64,000 nucleotides of DNA, taken from positions 1 through 64,000 of the forward strand of contig CAYPNF010000044.1 of NCBI GenBank assembly GCA_964411985.1, written 5' to 3'. Positions within the stretch are counted from its first letter, which is position 1, and each line of letters starts with the position of its first letter. A program made the translations under genes and the position numbers. The DNA comes from CAYPNF01 sp964411985. Lineage in GTDB: Bacteria; Verrucomicrobiota; Verrucomicrobiia; Limisphaerales; J093. A model generated the notes under the pieces. That model was not told where the DNA came from and searched no databases. It was given only the letters and a program-made list of their open reading frames with translations. Below are positions 62,609 to 64,000 of this stretch, piece after piece.

Positions 62609-64000
62609 ATGAAGACGAAACACCTCGGAGTTCTGACGAGCCTTTGCCTGACCCTTTGGGCGGTAGGCTTAGGCTCTTCGGTCCAAGCAGCGGACTACAC
62701 CTACACGACCAACAACGGCACCATCACCATCACTGGATACACCGGACCCGGTGGTGACGTGAGCATCCCTGACAGCATCACGGGCCTGCCTGTCACCACT
62801 ATTAGAGAGAGAGTATTCTCTCAATGCACCAACCTGATTAGCGTAATAATCCCGGCCAGCATTACCAACATTGGCGGGGACTCACCGTTCATCGACTGCC
62901 CCAGTCTGACAGCGATCACGGTGGCTACAAACAACCCGGCATATGCAAGTCTGGACGGAGTTCTTTTGGACAAGAATCTTACTACGCTTCTTGTATACCC
63001 CGCAGGAAGGGTTGGAGGTTACGCCCTGCCAGAGAGCGTAACCGATGTCAGTCATTTCGCATTCTACAACTGCGGCGACCTAACCCAGCTTGCGATAGGC
63101 AGCAAGACAACGAACCTTGAATTAGGGACATTTACACTCTGGGGAAGTACCAGTCTAAAAACGATTACGGTAGACTCTAGCAATCCTGTCTATGCCAGTC
63201 AGGATGGGGTTCTGTTCGACAAGAGCCTGAGCAAGATGCTGATTTGTCCCGCAGGAAAAGTAGGCGACTATAAAGTCCCCAGCGGCGTCAAAACAATAGG
63301 ACTAGCCTTTTTGATGTGTCGCAGTCTGACCAGCATCCAGATCAGCAGCAGTGTTACCAACATTCATGACTCGGCCTTCTACGACTGCCTTAGTTTGGAG
63401 GCGATCACAGTGGACACAAACAACGCCGCCTATAGCAGTCTAGATGGCGTGTTGTTCGATAGGAACCAGACCCAACTCATCAGGTGTCCAGCGCGTAAAA
63501 CTGGGAGCTATGCGATCCCAAGCGGAACCATGAGCATAGGTCGGAGCGCTTTTGATCCGTGCACCAGACTCACCAGCGTGATAATCCCTTCAAGCATCGG
63601 CATTATCGATTTTGGCGCATTTGACGGCTGCACGAGCTTGACGGGAGCTTATTTCGAAGGTAATGCCCCCAGATGTTTTGGCGAGCCTTTCACTGGACAC
63701 ACTAACACGACTGTTTACTACCTGCCCGGTACGACGGAATGGTGGGGGTCGTCATTTGGCGGTCGTCCGACAGCTCTGTGGGTTCGTCCGAATCCTGTGA
63801 TACTGAGCGGGAGCGCGGGCATCCAAACCAATCAATTCAGTTTCACCACTTCTTGGGCAACAAATCTCTCCGTCGTGGTTGAAGCCAGCACGACCCTGAC
63901 CAACCCCACTTGGTCCCCAGTGGCAACGAATACCCTCAGCAGTGGAACAAACTATTTCAGCGATCCTCAGTGGCAGGCCATCCCGGCGCGGTTTTACCGG
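62609..64000 (+). CDS. Secreted BspA-type leucine-rich-repeat protein, 3' end beyond window
   Basis: Open for 464 codons from ATG 62609 to the last base, with no stop in the window. A signal peptide (LGVLTSLCLTLWAVGLGSSVQA) is followed by LRR_5-type units (FSQCTNLISVIIPASITNI, then SLEAITVDTNNAAYSSLDG, then FDPCTRLTSVIIPSSIG), and a linker of DG-V-L-F/L-D-type turns between them. The last visible residues, ending RFYR, match the C-terminal tail style of the giant protein, so the stop is probably a few codons beyond. BspA-like proteins are surface or exported and bind host or other partners. Base use is more A/T-rich than in the neighbours. Confidence 0.85.
   Translation, partial: MKTKHLGVLTSLCLTLWAVGLGSSVQAADYTYTTNNGTITITGYTGPGGDVSIPDSITGLPVTTIRERVFSQCTNLISVIIPASITNIGGDSPFIDCPSLTAITVATNNPAYASLDGVLLDKNLTTLLVYPAGRVGGYALPESVTDVSHFAFYNCGDLTQLAIGSKTTNLELGTFTLWGSTSLKTITVDSSNPVYASQDGVLFDKSLSKMLICPAGKVGDYKVPSGVKTIGLAFLMCRSLTSIQISSSVTNIHDSAFYDCLSLEAITVDTNNAAYSSLDGVLFDRNQTQLIRCPARKTGSYAIPSGTMSIGRSAFDPCTRLTSVIIPSSIGIIDFGAFDGCTSLTGAYFEGNAPRCFGEPFTGHTNTTVYYLPGTTEWWGSSFGGRPTALWVRPNPVILSGSAGIQTNQFSFTTSWATNLSVVVEASTTLTNPTWSPVATNTLSSGTNYFSDPQWQAIPARFYR

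Overview
The window reads as a chromosomal segment of a free-living member of the Verrucomicrobiota, probably a Pedosphaera/Limisphaerales-like lineage. This is inferred from a combination of families rather than from a marker gene: a prepilin-like protein with an H-X9-DG tail, DUF1080, DUF3472 and DUF5009 proteins, beta-propeller sensor kinases, a single-chain glycine dehydrogenase, PilT-type motors, and very large secreted proteins ending in an aromatic-Tyr-Arg tail. Genes are dense and on both strands. I see no insertion sequence, integrase, phage gene or CRISPR array.

Layout. 1-9706: a tRNA-Ala cut by the window edge, then a carbohydrate locus: prepilin-like protein, GH2 and GH5 hydrolases (one minus-strand run), a propeller sensor kinase with its NarL-type regulator, and a divergent six-hairpin glycosidase. 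9754-14441: a MidA-type methyltransferase overlapping a nucleosidase, divergent from two type IV pilus retraction ATPases and a degenerate receiver protein. 14474-20254: DUF3472/basic-secretory-protein protease, DUF5009 membrane acyltransferase, stand-alone TrpB2, NUDIX hydrolase and DUF1080 protein. 20255-20496: an intergenic repeat cluster. 20497-25658: SMP-30-like lactonase, a receiver/HTH regulator and a large hybrid kinase. 26097-30936: DUF2330/HEAT protein behind two tandem paralogues of a family I do not recognise. 31291-35719: DUF4143 ATPase, a small ORF and gcvP. 35812-43269: a 1661-residue hybrid kinase, then a partner-switching set (receiver-PP2C phosphatase, double STAS protein, RsbW-like kinase). 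43304-45443: a c-di-AMP (ydaO-type) riboswitch ahead of the potassium transporter kup. 45489-49730: an ABC ATPase and giant FtsX-type permease. 49795-61142: a small secreted protein and a 3522-residue secreted multidomain protein. 61246-64000: tRNA-Glu, a ribbon-helix-helix-like protein, a small lipoprotein, and a BspA-type leucine-rich-repeat protein that runs off the end.

How it works together. Three themes dominate: outward-facing carbohydrate and surface biology (glycosidases, lactonase, secreted giants, pilus retraction), heavy signal transduction (four sensor or hybrid kinases or regulators and an Rsb-type module), and potassium homeostasis under probable c-di-AMP control. The strongest non-coding find is the riboswitch upstream of kup. 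The least explained protein material is the four 165-residue repeats and the Gly-flanked Cys-rich insert of the giant protein, and the tandem unknown paralogues at 28282-30936.
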